A DNA stretch of 64,000 bases from Syngnathus acus (Eukaryota > Chordata > Actinopteri > Syngnathiformes > Syngnathidae). This document shows positions 30,834-43,343 of the stretch, one piece after another. The notes beneath the pieces were generated by a model that did no database searches, had not been told where the DNA came from, and saw nothing but the letters and a program-made list of their open reading frames with translations. Each line of letters begins with the position of its first letter. Within the stretch, counting starts at the first letter, position 1. Location: assembly GCF_901709675.1 (NCBI RefSeq), contig NC_051098.1, forward strand, positions 12,307,918-12,371,917. Reading direction: 5' to 3'. A program made the position numbers and the translations under genes.

Positions 30834-32800
30834 GTCCACCGGAGCCGAGCGAGCTTCCCGCGAGGGTCCTGGCCTGTCATCTGACGGAGCCCGACAATGG
30901 GAGGGAGCAGATGCCCAGGTTCCGGGGCCAAACAGATGGCGGGTCCAAGTGGCTTTGGATCACGATCACCTTCCTAACTGGAGAAGGCAGCTTGCGGGGG
31001 CTCTGCCCGTCGTGGCCGCTAGCTTCGATAAATTACAGTGGCGGGAGTCAAACGTTGGGAAGTCAAGAAACAGAAGCTTGCGCCGGGGGAGTGGGCACAA
31101 TCCCACCACGTCTAATCCTTCACCCACAGTTTGGAAGGCCAGAGGGAAGGCGCCATGTCTGCAATATCAAAGCGGGTTTAAACCAGCAGGCGTTGGCCGA
31201 CGGTGGGCGCCGTGGCCAGGGCAACAATCAAACGGTGCATCCCGGGGTGACGCTGCACTACCCGATTGTGAAAACTGGCAACCTCGGCCGCTTGTCGGAC
31301 TTCCATCCGGGTTCTTCTTGCATCTTGATGTTTTTGCGCGCCCCCCGTTTGGCCGCCACGCTAACCCGGGATGTTTTCCTTTCAAAGGCTTCCGACGCTG
31401 CCGGCCGGTGTCTCAAAATGGTCGCCGATCGCATGTGGCTCTGCAAGACCCAAAGGCGTCTGAGCTGGGTGAAATGATTCTCTTGCACAAGCGAGAAAGC
31501 CAAGTGGATAGCGAGCGCTGCACCGCCATTTAAATAAACAATCAATGGTGGAAAAACACAGTCAATAAAAGCCACAGCGGGGAGCACTCCAACAATTCCT
31601 GCTGTTGAAGCCCTCCCACCGTTCTTATTTATCTGAAGGTAAAGCGTAACTGCGCTCGCCGCGTCTATTTGGACATTAGCAGTAATGAAAGCCGCACGTC
31701 CTCTGCCCCGACGGACAGAAAATGAACATAAGTGTTTTCACATTTTACGAGCGTGGAGGAAATTGAGGTCTCCACGTGACTGACTGGCACGGACATGTCG
31801 TCATTGCGGTGGACGTCGTCGTATGCACTCCGGCCGCCTTTATTATCCTAATGAGGGATATTAGCCGCACTTGCGAGCTTGACAATTTTACACTTGACAT
31901 TAATTGCCTTTCAGAAGGAGGAGGGGCTGTGATCTTTTGCCTTTATTTTTAATGTCAGGAGTGTCATTTATCGGCCCAGTTTGTTGTTAATGCGGGCGGC
32001 TCATGACAACATTTAAAAAAAAAAAACAAATGGTATCTTTCTGCTCTTGATTTTTCACCTTGACTCATTAGATGCTGGAAGGAGGATACATTTGATGAAA
32101 TGACAAGCTGCTCACGCTCCGAAATGAAATGTCATGTGCAATTAGCAGTGAAGAATGACTGATTCTCACGCCGTCGTCCTTCAGCTCGACTTTTGCGTGC
32201 CGTTTGTCATCAGAAAGGCACAATTTGAAATGATCTGTGCGAAAATCCAAGCGTGATAAAGCGGCGGAACGCTATTTTGGAAACACCGTACGAAGTTTCT
32301 CTTGACTGCTGTTGCTCGTGCATATTCCAAACGGAAGTGGCCCACTTTCTAAAGAGATTGATGTGAGATGCACAATCCCCAACCTGCAGAAAAAAAAGAA
32401 AAGAACCCATCCCTGGCGGCCACGACTCCCACTCAGCAAGCAATCTGAACGTCGTCGTGTTTTGCACCTGATTTATGTGCTCACGTTTCCGGTTTGGACT
32501 ATTTTAAGAGTTCTTCTTTCACAAGTTGCAAATGTCGCCCGACTGCGTCGGCTTTTCGTTTGGTTTGGAAGAGTCATCCAATCATTCGCTCCACTGCAGA
32601 TTTGCTCTTGAAGTGACCGTCCGTCTCTGTAAGAGCATCTAAGCTTTGTAGCACTTCATCCCGAGAGGGGATCAGTCACCTGTTCGCTCCCACTCGGAGC
32701 TCGCGTGGCTTGTTCGCCGCCTTCGTCCTTCCTTGCTGTCATTTAACTGAGTGGGTGATTTTTTTTCTTTCCCCCCACTCTCTTGAATAATCCTCCATAG

Positions 32801-32846
32801 AGGAGCTCCCCCGCCCATCCTACACGCTCTTCATCTGTTTCCGGAG
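32801..32846 (+). other. candidate 46 nt exon
   Basis: A pyrimidine-rich tract (TTTTTTCTTTCCCCCCACTC) leads through about 20 bp to CCATAG. 46 nt follow, then CCGGAG|GTGAGT, a consensus donor. Continuing from the phase-1 end of the 19.4 kb exon, the 46 nt read without a stop (E-ELPRPSYTLFICFR). It would shift phase from 1 to 2. No family is recognised. It may be a cryptic exon or chance. Confidence 0.2.
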
Positions 32847-35800
32847 GTGAGTTTCCTGAGGGGGCGGGGCTAATATTCCTCCTCCTTTTCTTTCCAAATG
32901 AACAACATTAATGTTTGCGTTCAAGTTGTTTGTTGCCTTGCTCTGCTTTTCTTGTCCCATTTGGCACATATTACCGGATCCTATTTGCGTGTCTCGATGT
33001 TTGGAAGAAACTAGTACACCAAGGCTGAGCGAGCCTCATTTGGATCAGCACCAATTCCACCTTCATTATTTCTTATTATAAGAAAGAAAGTGAAAAGAAA
33101 GAAATGCCTTTTGTTCAGATGTGGCTAAATAAATCCGCAGCTATCTGAAAAGCTCTTAGAATTTTGGCAGGGGAAAAAAACCCCCAAAAAACGGTTCCAA
33201 GTAAAGAAACAACAAAAGACGAATCCTTAACGAAGACAACTGACGATGTGATCTGGCGCAATTGTTTTAGCTTATTTTCTCTCACGCATTTGAGGAAATA
33301 AAGGACGGCAAATGGCGGCGGCGCTGCTGTGATTAAGATGAAAATGGTAACGTGCAAGCCATTATTTCCCTAATGTTGATTTCTTCTTGGCCCCCCCCCC
33401 CCGTCCTCAGCAACTTAGCAAAGTTTTATGGAGCAGCAGTAAAAATCTGGCTGCACTCTTTGAATGGCAAGCCATGAACCGGTGTGTGTGTGTCTCTGGG
33501 ATTCCAACCCAGATGTCCCATCACCCTTTACCTTCTGTTTCAAAAGTCTCTTAAAGACAAATTTTTATTTTTTTTTGCAGTGCACTGAAATTTTCATGAA
33601 TTCCTCAGGAATATTTCACGGTCCTGTGTGTAAAAGCGTCTTCTGACTCTTATGTTGAAATATTTACAAGTCATCCACTCTAATTCATACCAAGTGATCA
33701 CATGGAGGAAAAGAGCATGACGAAGCACATCGCCGACCCGGATGGAGCTTACCATTCGCTCGCCACCATTTTGCACTCTGATTAAGAGGAAGGCGAAACG
33801 CAATCACGTTCCTCACATGTGGGTAACAAGCAATTGTTTTGTGATTTTGCCTGATGTTGCTCAGGTAGAATTGGGCGCAAAGGGGCGTCTGCGCCGTTGT
33901 GGGATGTGATTCGTCTTTTGAGGTGAAGATGCTCCTTATCCACCATGCACACACAAAAGCTACAGAATTTCCAGTTGAAACTGCAAATGACTGCGTCGAG
34001 AAGCCAAATGTCCATCGCTCACAATAATCACGGCACCCCGGACGACCAATAAGCAACGCGACTCCTTAAGAAGCCTTATCCGCTGCCCAAGTAGGGAGTC
34101 TCTTCTTTACGCTGTGCCCGGCCAATTGGCAATTATTGTGCAAATAGAGTCGATTGCAAAAGACTCTTTATGTAGTATGTGTGGGGGAAGGGGGGGGGGG
34201 GGGCTTCTCTGATGAGGACTTGCAGATAATTAGCAAGCAGGCAGTTTGTTTGAACCCCGCCACTTCCACTTTGGCGCCAAGCTCGAAAGGTTGCTTAGTA
34301 AACAAGTGATGGGGGGGAGGATGCGCTCTTTCATCTAAACCCGGCGCGCATAATCAAGTGTTGGCTTGCGGAAACCGCTCATGCGAAATTAGCCATCGGC
34401 GGCGTGACCGTTACCCCCCCGCCCTCCCGCAAGCGTGAGTGAATTCGCCGTGCCTCTAACGTGGCCGCCGTCTTTGCGGCCATCAAACGACAGCTTTGAA
34501 TATGCTGATAAACTGCCCACTCGTCTCCAGGTATCTGGCTTTCCGGTCCATTTCACAGCCACGGGCCTCGCTCTGTCCTCGAGCTAGCTCACATCAAGGC
34601 CTCAAAGGCGTGGCGGCGCACGCCGTCGATAAAGCCGTCGCCGAGTCGCGCCTTAAGTATACCGACAGATCTATTCCGGGGCCCAAATTGTCTGTCAAAC
34701 GTAAAATGCGGCTCAAGGCGTCTCCAAGAGCCAAAGTCTTTTATCAAGTCCGAGCCGGCGCTGTTGTTTGTCCGACTGTATTATTAGTCGGCGGCAAAGC
34801 AAATGGATTGTTGTCATGTCGCCTGCTGACATTGTGAGATTTTCAAATTTGCGCTGTGATCCATTTTGGAACGCCGGTTGACAACCTGCTGTTTTTAGTT
34901 ATTTCTCGCATCGTTTGATGGAAAAAAATCATCAAAATGTATACGGGGTTCCCGCTTTTCGCAACTCAGCCGTAAACCATGAGCGTCGTTTGTCGACCAA
35001 ATTTGCTCGCGCAGGAACGGCAGACATATTTCCACGTGCGTTCTCAGACTGGAGTAAATATGAATACGGTGACCGGCCGGTTTGAAATTAGAAAACGCTG
35101 CTTTTCTACTCGCTCGGCTTTCCTCGCGAAAGTGGCTTGCGACATGACGTCTGTTATCCGGCCAAGTCTTCTTTGTGTGAGTTCTTTTTGCATGACACAA
35201 TGTTGGTGGCTGATAGAGGTGGAGGCTAATTTGTTTGGAGTCTCGGCGCAGGAGGACGCTTGAGGTAATTAATCACGCCCTCCGTTGTGCGAGTGCATGT
35301 CTCACGCACACAACCGGAGGCACGCTCATCCATCAAGCGGCGGCAGAGCTGGCGCTGGCAGTGCGCCTTGTTTTGGCCCAACGCGCCGTCATCGTTATCA
35401 ACGGACCAATTTGTCTCAAACGTGTCCTCACACCAGCGGTCACATGACTCGATTGGCGTCAGTATGTAAATTTTTCGGACTTTCCTGGCAAAAATGGATG
35501 AAAACCGCAGCAGCCATTTTAACCTGACCCAAAATGTCCGTCCTGAAATCGGAGCGCTTGAACTCAACTCTGTACCGCTCATCGGCGTTTTACTCGAGGT
35601 GATTTCATTTCTCGCTTATTAGCCTCATCTATCTTCGGTTGCAGCTAAACAAAGCAATCGGTCGCCACGGTAGCGCTAAGTAGCTAAGTGCGTTAGCATG
35701 TTTTTCTTTTACCTGCTCTCGTCTTTCATGTGGATTTCAAAGGCGGCGCGTCCGCAGCTAAAACGAGAAAGCGCAACGGCTACGCTAAGGGAGCCAATTT

Positions 35801-36054
35801 CCGCGTCTCTTGTGAAGATTAGCCGAGGCTCAACGGAACGTAGGCGCGTTAAAGAGCCTCGCCAAATGACGGCGCACGGTCGGGGGATTCCCAATTAGCT
35901 TTTTATTGCCTTGCGTGTATCACGGATGCGCCCATTGTACGAGCAGGGACCCGGACGGGGGGGGGGAACAGGTGCTCGTGTCCTACTTTCTCTTGCTGCA
36001 CATATTCATATCAATAACTTTGCATTTCAATCTGGTTATAGCTCGCGCAGCCTT

Positions 36055-36363
36055 GTTAAAGTTAAAGTAACAATGATCGTCACACACACATCTGGGTGTG
36101 GTGAAATTTGTCCTCTGCATTTAACCCATCCCCATGTGATTTTGATCCATCCCCTCGGGGAGAGGGGAGCAGTGAGCAGCAGCGGTGCCGCGCTCGGGAA
36201 TCATTTGGTGATCTAACCCCCCAATTCCAACCCTTAATGCTGAGTGCTAAGCAGGGAGGCAATGGGTCCCATTTTTATAGTCTTTGGTATGACCCGGCCG
36301 GGGTTTGAACCCACATCCTCCCAGTCTCAGGGCGGACACTCTACCACTAGGCCACCGAGCTGG
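36055..36363 (-). mobile_element. tRNA-derived SINE
   Basis: On the minus strand the head begins CCAGCTCGGTGGCCTAGTGG (pol III A box GGCCTAGTGG), with GGTTCAAACCC as the B box about 45 bp later. The body contains GGGACCCATTGCCTCCCTGC, and the element ends in ACTTTAACTTTAAC repeats. This organisation is that of a fish SINE, and I recognise the body as one dispersed in teleosts but do not name the family. It is about 309 bp and looks nearly full length. No clear target duplication is seen. Confidence 0.85.
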
Positions 36364-38131
36364 TTGTTGTCGTGTCACTGTGACAAACTGTGGGACTAAG
36401 TTATAGAAACTGAACGCACTCTCAGAGAGAAAATATGGTGCGCTCCATTTTGAGATATTTCATTGTATGTTTGTGGTTGGAATATTCCAATTTTTCACCA
36501 CACGATAATGGTCCTGTTGAATTAAGTTTTCTCTATCTTTTTATGACTTATTTATTATTTTATTTATTTATTATATGTGTATATATTATTCTATTTTATT
36601 ATATTAAATTTTTACATATTATTTATTTATTTTTTATTACTCTGGAAATGCTGGTAAGAGTCAGGGTTTGCGGAATTTCTGCTTTTGTTCTCCCCCAAAA
36701 GTGCGATTCATTAAAAAGCCTCCATTTGTGTTTGTTAGTCACACTGGTGCGTCTCTGCAAAGTTGATGCGTGTTTAGCTTTTATTTGAAAACAGGTACGG
36801 TCTTGGCTGGCTTTTTTTTTGTTTTGTTTTTTATCAGGCAACACTAACGCTCCTGCCCAAAGGCTCAAATGGTTCATTTGAGAGTCCAGTCGGGGTTTTT
36901 ATGTGTTTTGGAAAGAGGCTAAATGGAGTTTTGCGTTTGTTTTGTTTTTTGGTTTTGCGGCTGTATTTCTGTCAAAAGAGCAAAAGCCCAAAAATAACAG
37001 GCTTGCGAACGTACTCGGTTATTAAGCCCATAAATCATCGGGGCTGACGGATGCCACCAACCAGACGATTCATCACCTTTTCTCTCTATTTTGCACGTTT
37101 GCGTGGTGTGACAAATGGGAGGAAAAATCTTGCAAATCTTCCAGTTTTTAAACGAGCCCCCTTTGAACGCGGGAAATGGCCATCATTCACCAACACCCTT
37201 TTTGAAGCGGCAAAAGCTCGACATGGCATTTGAAATGCGATGATATAAGGGACAAAAAGGTAAGCAGAGCTGCAATGTTGACACAGATTAGCTGATTAGC
37301 CTTATTTGCACTAGTAAAGTCTAATTACTGCGGTATGAGGATGTGTACCTTGAAGGGGCGTGGCCTAGTGTGTGACAGTGGTCGAGGCAGAGGAATGTTG
37401 TGATTGGTTTGTTGTAGACGTCTTCAATTTTTGGGAGGACTTTGTGAATGTAGTTTTGTGGTTGTAGTCAAGTTGTCCAGATCTCCAGCGGATGTGATTT
37501 TCCTCTCCCGGCATAATTCTTTTAGCACGAAACTGCATCGAGGCCAAAGGATGAGTGTAAAAATAGTGTGGGATGAAAGCAAACGAAATAAATGCACCAA
37601 GATGAATTTCTTCTGTCTGCCGCTTACGTGCTTGTTTGTAGCGCGTTCTGGTTTGTAGCGGCCACACATATTTGTCAAGGCGCGTGGCGAGCCGTCCTCT
37701 CGGGAAGCTTTCCGGACAGGTGATTTATGACTCCCCGCTTGCTGGGTGACACCCAGCAGGTAAAATAAGTTTTGCTGCGAGGTCCCGTGTGAAAGGAGGT
37801 TTTTTTTTTTTGTACAGCTTGCGTTTTGCCAACTTGTTTGGTTACACTGTGCAGGCGTCAGCGCAACGATTAACTGGACTTAGCGGAACATCTGTTTGCA
37901 AGGCGATTGGACGGGGGGAGGCTCTGTTACATCCATTAGGCGGGCGCCAAGCTCATCAACAAATGCACTCGTCTTGAACCTCTCAAGTCGGGACAACCAA
38001 CATACAAACATACAAAATAAGGGATTAAAACAAAATGTACTTTTATTAAACAGGAACATATTTATCCTATTTGGTATGGATTTTGGTACCGCTTCACACC
38101 TGTAGCGACTGAAGAATGGAGGGAAGGTCAG
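36364..38131 (+). other. long intron or gene desert, part 3
   Basis: Non-coding by inspection. An AT-rich low-complexity island of TTTAT-like words lies at about 36540-36640. Nothing else stands out. Confidence 0.55.
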
Positions 38132-38284
38132 TCATCTGCCTCGATGTCGTATGGTGTTCCACAGGGTTCCATTCCGGGGCCCCTGCTGTTTTCATTATAT
38201 ATGCTGCCTTTCGGCTCCATTTTTAGAAAGGCAAATTGATTGATTTTCAAAACGATTCATCAATTGCAACGGTCTATTTAAGAC
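38132..38284 (+). pseudogene. L2-type LINE reverse-transcriptase fragment, copy 1
   Basis: The + frame from 38132 reads [20 protein letters not shown], then [15 protein letters not shown], and stops. [17 protein letters not shown] is the reverse-transcriptase block of L2/CR1-type non-LTR retrotransposons. Only this short piece remains and it cannot be active. About 10 bp past the stop it joins a tail (CAAAACGATTCATCAATTGC) that is also found in copy 2 at 39682-39791. Confidence 0.8.
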
Positions 38285-39561
38285 TACACAATTTTGTCGG
38301 CTGCTCCACTATTGGCAAAAGTCACAAAAAGTCGTCAACGAGATTGTTTTTTTTTTTTTTTTTTTGTAGGAGGTGTGGCGGCAGCTGAATTTCAAGGCCA
38401 AACACGTGGTGGCCCTGTTTGTTACACCGGGGTGGGATATCATCTTGTCATTTATGACCCAGGCATATTCTCTGCCAGAGGTTTATCAAGGGGGGCAGCG
38501 CACTTTCCTTCCAGCTAAAATAAACATCAAACGACAGGCGAGTTCAATCAATCCCTTTTGTCTGCCCAAGTAATCCGTCCCCAGAGAGGGAAAAAGTGCC
38601 AATGAGGCGAGAGAAACGCGGAGAGAGTTTGACTGATGGACGCCGACGTTATTACGCCACCGGGAGGATGTGTCATTTATTGCGCCTTTGCTTCTTGAGG
38701 CTTTTATGGCGCTTATTAGAGGTTGGATGCAGCTTGTGCCATGCCAAGCTCACCAACCTGGTCTTGAGCTTCTTCAAAACATGTGGAGCAAGTATAAGCC
38801 AACCGTTGCTGTTTCCGATTTTTTATTTTCTTGATGCATGGCTCGTCCTGACGTAGACAACGGCGCTTTGATAACAAGCCCGCAATCCGGCCCGGTGTCC
38901 ACGTGTTATTGATGGCGAGCTCCCCGGCCGACCGAGGAAATGCCGCAGGCCCGCCTGACTGGCCCGTCCGCCGTTATTGCCTGCTTATTGTCTTTCCTGC
39001 GTTAGCGCTCCCTCCCCACCAGTCCGGCCGTCCCTTTGGCTCGGGGAGTTGCTCTGATGAGTTTACCTTACAGCCAGGAACGTTTGAAAGAAGTTGCCTC
39101 GCAGTTCTGACGTTCTCGGTTTGTTTTTCCTGTTCTGTCCTTCTCTGCTCGTCGGCCTTTCATCGTCATCAACGGCGAAATTGGCTCCCTCTCAAACAAA
39201 ATGGCAGCTCACAGAAGAACGACTTGGTTAATTTCACACTCAATGAGTAGGCGGGCACTCCCGAGACACAACTATTTGTATGAAAGTCATTAAAAAGTCA
39301 ATTTTGCAAAAGATGTGGCCCCCTTAAACACTTTGATTTAAAGGAGTACATTAATTTGTTCTTTGTTTAGATGAGTGCAAATTGAGGGCGGGCATCATTT
39401 GTGTCAGCAAAAAGCATTCTTACTGCGCCACTTTATGTGCTGATTAAGCGGCCGTTGTCTCATCATTCCAGACAGAGTGAAAATGTATTTTACATCCTCA
39501 CCCGTCGTAAATGGAATGGAACTAAATGAAAGTGGCGAGCCATTACGTTTTAAGGGAGTAA
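38285..39561 (+). other. spacer between the two LINE fragments
   Basis: No gene is recognised. A T run lies at 38347-38365. The GC-rich block at 38880-39060 has no coding signal. Confidence 0.5.
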
Positions 39562-39655
39562 TGCAGCTGTCTCGGTGGCTAATCACTAGTTTTGTTCACC
39601 CTGGAAGGGTGTTTGTTGGTGGTTGCCCTCGAGTGTGGGTTAGATCCTCCAAGGC
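39562..39655 (+). mobile_element. possible degraded tRNA-derived SINE head
   Basis: TCTCGGTGGCTAATCACTAG followed about 50 bp later by GTGTGGGTTAGATCC resembles the A-box and B-box regions of fish tRNA-type SINEs, such as the element at 36055-36363. The match is loose and the body is missing, so this is tentative. Confidence 0.3.
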
Positions 39656-39681
39656 GGGCAGAACTTTTTTGTTAGCCTTCC

Positions 39682-39791
39682 GATCTGCCTAGCTGTCGTA
39701 TGGCGTTCCACAGGGTTCCATTCCGGGTCCCCTGCTGTTTTCATTGTATCTGCTCAAAATGATTAATCAATTGCAAAGGTCTGTTTAAGGC
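39682..39791 (+). pseudogene. L2-type LINE reverse-transcriptase fragment, copy 2
   Basis: The + frame reads [19 protein letters not shown] and then jumps into the tail CAAAATGATTAATCAATTGC, also seen in copy 1. Relative to copy 1, about 50 bp is deleted. Both copies have Pro where L2 elements usually have Leu (GSIPGP), so they share a source. Confidence 0.75.
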
Positions 39792-42069
39792 TGCTCTGAA
39801 GTGACTTGAGACATTCTAGTGTTTTTTTTACATATTTGGTTCCTAGTTCACTTCAAATCGTTTTACTAAAATTGAATTTTGGGGATTATTTCTACACTAT
39901 AAACTGTAACAAATTTAAGTATTTTTGAGCTGGCCCCAAGGTTTCATTTTTATTTTCAGTGTACAGCTAAAAGTGCAGTGCAACTCATCAAGGCTGCGAC
40001 CAGATTTATCGCGCCGTATAAGAAAGTCGAGTCCAAGCAACAAAACTACCACATCACTAAATTTCAATTTGCCAGCAAAGGCAGCTGGTCAATTTACACC
40101 GGCCGTCTGCTTCTCCCCGTGTGGCCTCCATCTTTTTTTGTGTGAGTCTGTGCACCGTCTCATAAACTTTCTCACGTCGACTGTGTTTCATCGACCGGCC
40201 GGGGCCGCTGGGCGGGGCCGACGCGAGCTGGAGGCTTGACCGCGCAACCGGCGTTGTTAATTAGTCTGCCCGAAGAAGCTCAAGGGCTCCATAAAAACGA
40301 GACGTCCGCATTTGACACCTCGTCCCGCCCTGATTCGAAATGTGCTCGACGACCTCCAACAAACTCTTGGCCGTAAAACCCCAGAAGAAGCTTGCTGTCT
40401 GTCACTCGGCGGTGCAGATACACAAAAAATGCGCCGAGCTTCTCTTTCATGCAGCAGACGATGGGGCGAGGAGGCGCTCGTGATCGCTCAAAGCCCAGAT
40501 AAGCTCTCGACAAAGCCGGGGCGGAGTTTGCTTTAATTGCTATACGCTTCTAATTCATTGCCGTCAAACTGCAGGATTAGGGACCAGAGATGATAAATTG
40601 GCCAGCAAATAGAAAGCGGAGTACAGTTCAACCTCTAAAGTTGAACGAAGGGATTGTACAAGAGAGCATGTAAATCCGAGTGCCCCTCTTTTTTTTTTAA
40701 ATTTAAATTAGGGGCCATATTGTAATTACGCTTTCGTTTGGAAATGTGACTCATAATCATTTTGCCTTTTAACAAAAAGCTGCTGCATTTTGTTGTTATT
40801 AGATACACTGCGTATTATTCACAGCATGTTTAGTTTGAAACCAGAAGTCAGTGCAAAGCAACTGGAGTCGACTGTCCGGTCCGTTAAGTCAAGTTGAAAA
40901 AGTTTGGAGCAAGAATTATTCTCATGAGCTTAATATTGCTTGTTTTTGATTCTAACATGCAATAAACGGCAACAAAAGCTGCTAGTAGCATTTAAAGGAT
41001 CGCCACGAAAACAGGGCCTACCCTGCCCGGCAACATCATCATCATTCAAGAGCTCCACCCTCCCTCTCGGCGATCCATGAGCAGAATTGGATTTGCGTCG
41101 GTGCTAATTTCATGTCCGTTAGAAGGTAAATGCGTCATTTTGACGGGTGGGGCGGGCGTGGGGGGATTTAGGGCTAATCTGCCACGCCCCCCGCTAGTCT
41201 TCAGGGGCCACATCGTTACACGCCGGGCGCTTAGCCACCTCGCCATTATGGCGTTAATAAGAGCATATTTCACGTCTCAGCCGCCGGTGCTACGTTTAAT
41301 TACAGAACGAGCCGCCGTGACAAATGAACGGCTAATTGGGGAGCAGCTTTTTTTTTTTTTCTTTTTTTTTTTCACACCCCCCAACGCTCCCGGCGTGCCC
41401 ATTTCAAGTTTGCTTTGTAGTGAGCAAATCAAATGGCGACCTTTTCATATTCATTTGCTGACCGTCGTATGAATGGCAAGCGGTGGATGCGGGGCCCGAC
41501 CTGAAACCTTTTCGGGTCGAGTCAAGTCTCGGTCAACCGGAACCGCCACTTGCCGATGAAGAATACATTTTTGTTTTGATTTCTTCTGAGACAAAGTGAA
41601 AAAGCAAAGTCAAGCTGAAATCAATCAATCAATAATGTGATCATTGATCACTGCCGGTTTGTTCCACTTTTTTTTTTCTTTCCATGCAGGTGTGGACAAT
41701 TGGCCTCCACTTTCCCTTTGCTAACATTTGCTTTACTCCAAATTATTTATAGCTCATAAATATGTAAATGTGTCACGCACGGCAAGCGTTCAGGGCGCCC
41801 AGGAAATGATTTTTATAAACGCCGCGCAACAACTTTATTTTCCCGTGCATTTATTTCTTTGCTTTTGAAGGCTGCCGAGGCGGGGAGTTTTAATCAAACA
41901 CTTTCCAGATCTCTTTTTTTTTTTTTTTTTTTGGGAGGGGGGGATCCACTATCTCCTCTGCGAGTCGAGATGATTACCGTATGGATTGAAATTATGTGAA
42001 AGTTTAAGATTCAACGGCAACCTCAACATAGTTATGCGCTACCTTTGTTTTGTCGTGTGTGTGCGCGAG

Positions 42070-42110
<41 letters not shown>

Positions 42111-43087
42111 CCACCAGGCTGTCAATCCCAACGCAAACAATTTGGACTCGTTTACTTTACCGTGTCAATTTATAGTCGTGATTCTGCATACGGCATTCCT
42201 GCCAAATAGTGGCCTCGTGTGTGTGTGTGTTTACTCAAGTGCAGATGGGAGAAGGCACAGATTGGGTCACGGGGGGATTTATTTATTTGCTCACATTTTG
42301 GGAATAATCTGAAACAGATTGGTGTTGTTAGAACATCATAATTTGGTCGGCCACTGTTGCGCTTGGCCGCGTCATTTGTTTTCTAATAATAGAACAAGCT
42401 GTCGATGCAAAACGAAAGCACGTACCAAAAACATTTTCGAGCCCTAACATGTTTTTGTCAATTAACTAAAAGCGTAGAGATGGCTTCCTGCAGCCCGATC
42501 ATTGCATCGATTACATTACTAAACCTGAGGGTGGCAGGGGAAAAAAAAAAAAAACGTAAGCACCGAATGCAAACATTCACTGGATGGATTTTTTTGGACG
42601 CCTGTCCAAACAGAGAGCAAAGGTTAGGAACACATTTCCTTCCAGTCCAGATTTTGATGCTTATTTTTATACCTTCAGGCTTACTCACTCTGAAAAGAAG
42701 TGATTATATATTTTTTTATGTTTGTTTCTCGGGGAGCAATTTCCTATGAAAGAAAATAATGCAAATAATCTGCCGGGAAGCAACTGTTTTGAAAGAGCTT
42801 TTAAGGCCTGATTCCCATTTACCTTGTTATTTCTTGCCTGTCCATCATTCTTGCTGTCGCCATATCCCCCCCCCCCCTCATGTCGGACGACACTGCAGCA
42901 TGATGGAGCGCAGTTCATCCATATTTCAGAGTCGCTTCTCCGGTGTCACTCCGCATCTCGTCTGCAGAAGTACCGGCTCCAGTTTTAGCGCCGTGGCTGG
43001 TTGATATCAAGCCGGCGCTTGTCCGTTTAGCCACACGCACTGTAAACGGGGATGGGGCAATTACCATAGTTGACTTCAGACTCGGGT
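39792..43087 (+). other. long intron or gene desert, part 4
   Basis: No recognisable gene. It contains a T run at 41348-41371 with one C, a T run at 41912-41932, the GT microsatellite at 42072 and a C run near 42868. The block at about 41040-41345 is GC-rich with GGGCGGGCGTGG, GCCACGCCCCCC and TAATT words, a candidate regulatory stretch by composition only. Confidence 0.5.
42072..42109. repeat. GT microsatellite, about 38 bp
   Basis: About 19 TG units without interruption, preceded by GTGTGTGCGCGAGCA. A shorter GT run lies at 42219-42230. Confidence 0.95.
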
Positions 43088-43125
43088 CAAGGGTCGGCGA
43101 CATCAATACTCAACGAGCCGCAAAA
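43088..43125. mobile_element. possible hAT terminus relic
   Basis: CAAGGGTCGGCGACATCAAT then ACTCAACGAGCCGCAAAA resembles the CAGGGGTCGGCAAC..GAGCCGCA ends of Charlie-like hAT elements. No matching opposite end is found nearby, so this may be a fragment or a coincidence. Confidence 0.3.
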
Positions 43126-43227
43126 CCGTTTTGCCAACTAAAATGAAATCCGTTTTCCAGCACGTCGGCCATTTTGGATGTGGCCGTAGTATTAGCCACA
43201 AAAAAGCAACAAAACCTGCCTTCTCCT

Positions 43228-43343
43228 GTCCATCCATCCATCTGTCCATTATGGATGGGCTTGTCCTCTTCCTGTCCCAGCTGACATTGGGCGAAGGGCG
43301 AGAGGCGGGCCTTCAGCCAGGTCACCTCGCCAGTCAATCACAG
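43228..43343 (+). repeat. dispersed teleost repeat with CATC/ATCC head
   Basis: CCATCCATCCAT is followed by TGTCCATTATGGATGGGC, then CCCAGCTGACATTGGGCGA, GAGGCGGG and CGCCAGTCAATCACAG. I recognise this order of words as a repeat common in many fish genomes, usually with an ATCC-tandem edge. It is probably a retroelement tail. This copy is diverged and partial. Confidence 0.65.

Larger units (their letters stand above)
28919..36054 (+). other. long intron or gene desert, part 2
   Basis: No recognisable gene. It contains the GT microsatellite at 30807, a candidate microexon at 32801-32846, a C run near 33391 and a G run near 34190. Two long overlapping + frames at 30614-31477 and 30808-31533 translate to low-information peptides with a Cys-Val tract from the GT repeat, and I do not call them genes. 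Confidence 0.5.

Noticed and set aside
30614-31533. Two long overlapping + strand open frames (287 and 241 codons)
   Set aside because: Low-information translations with a Cys-Val tract from the GT microsatellite, no domain, no splice logic, and both frames equally open. GC-rich chance frames explain them.
36301-36363. A tRNA gene on the minus strand
   Set aside because: The A and B boxes belong to a SINE head; the sequence does not close a tRNA cloverleaf acceptor stem.
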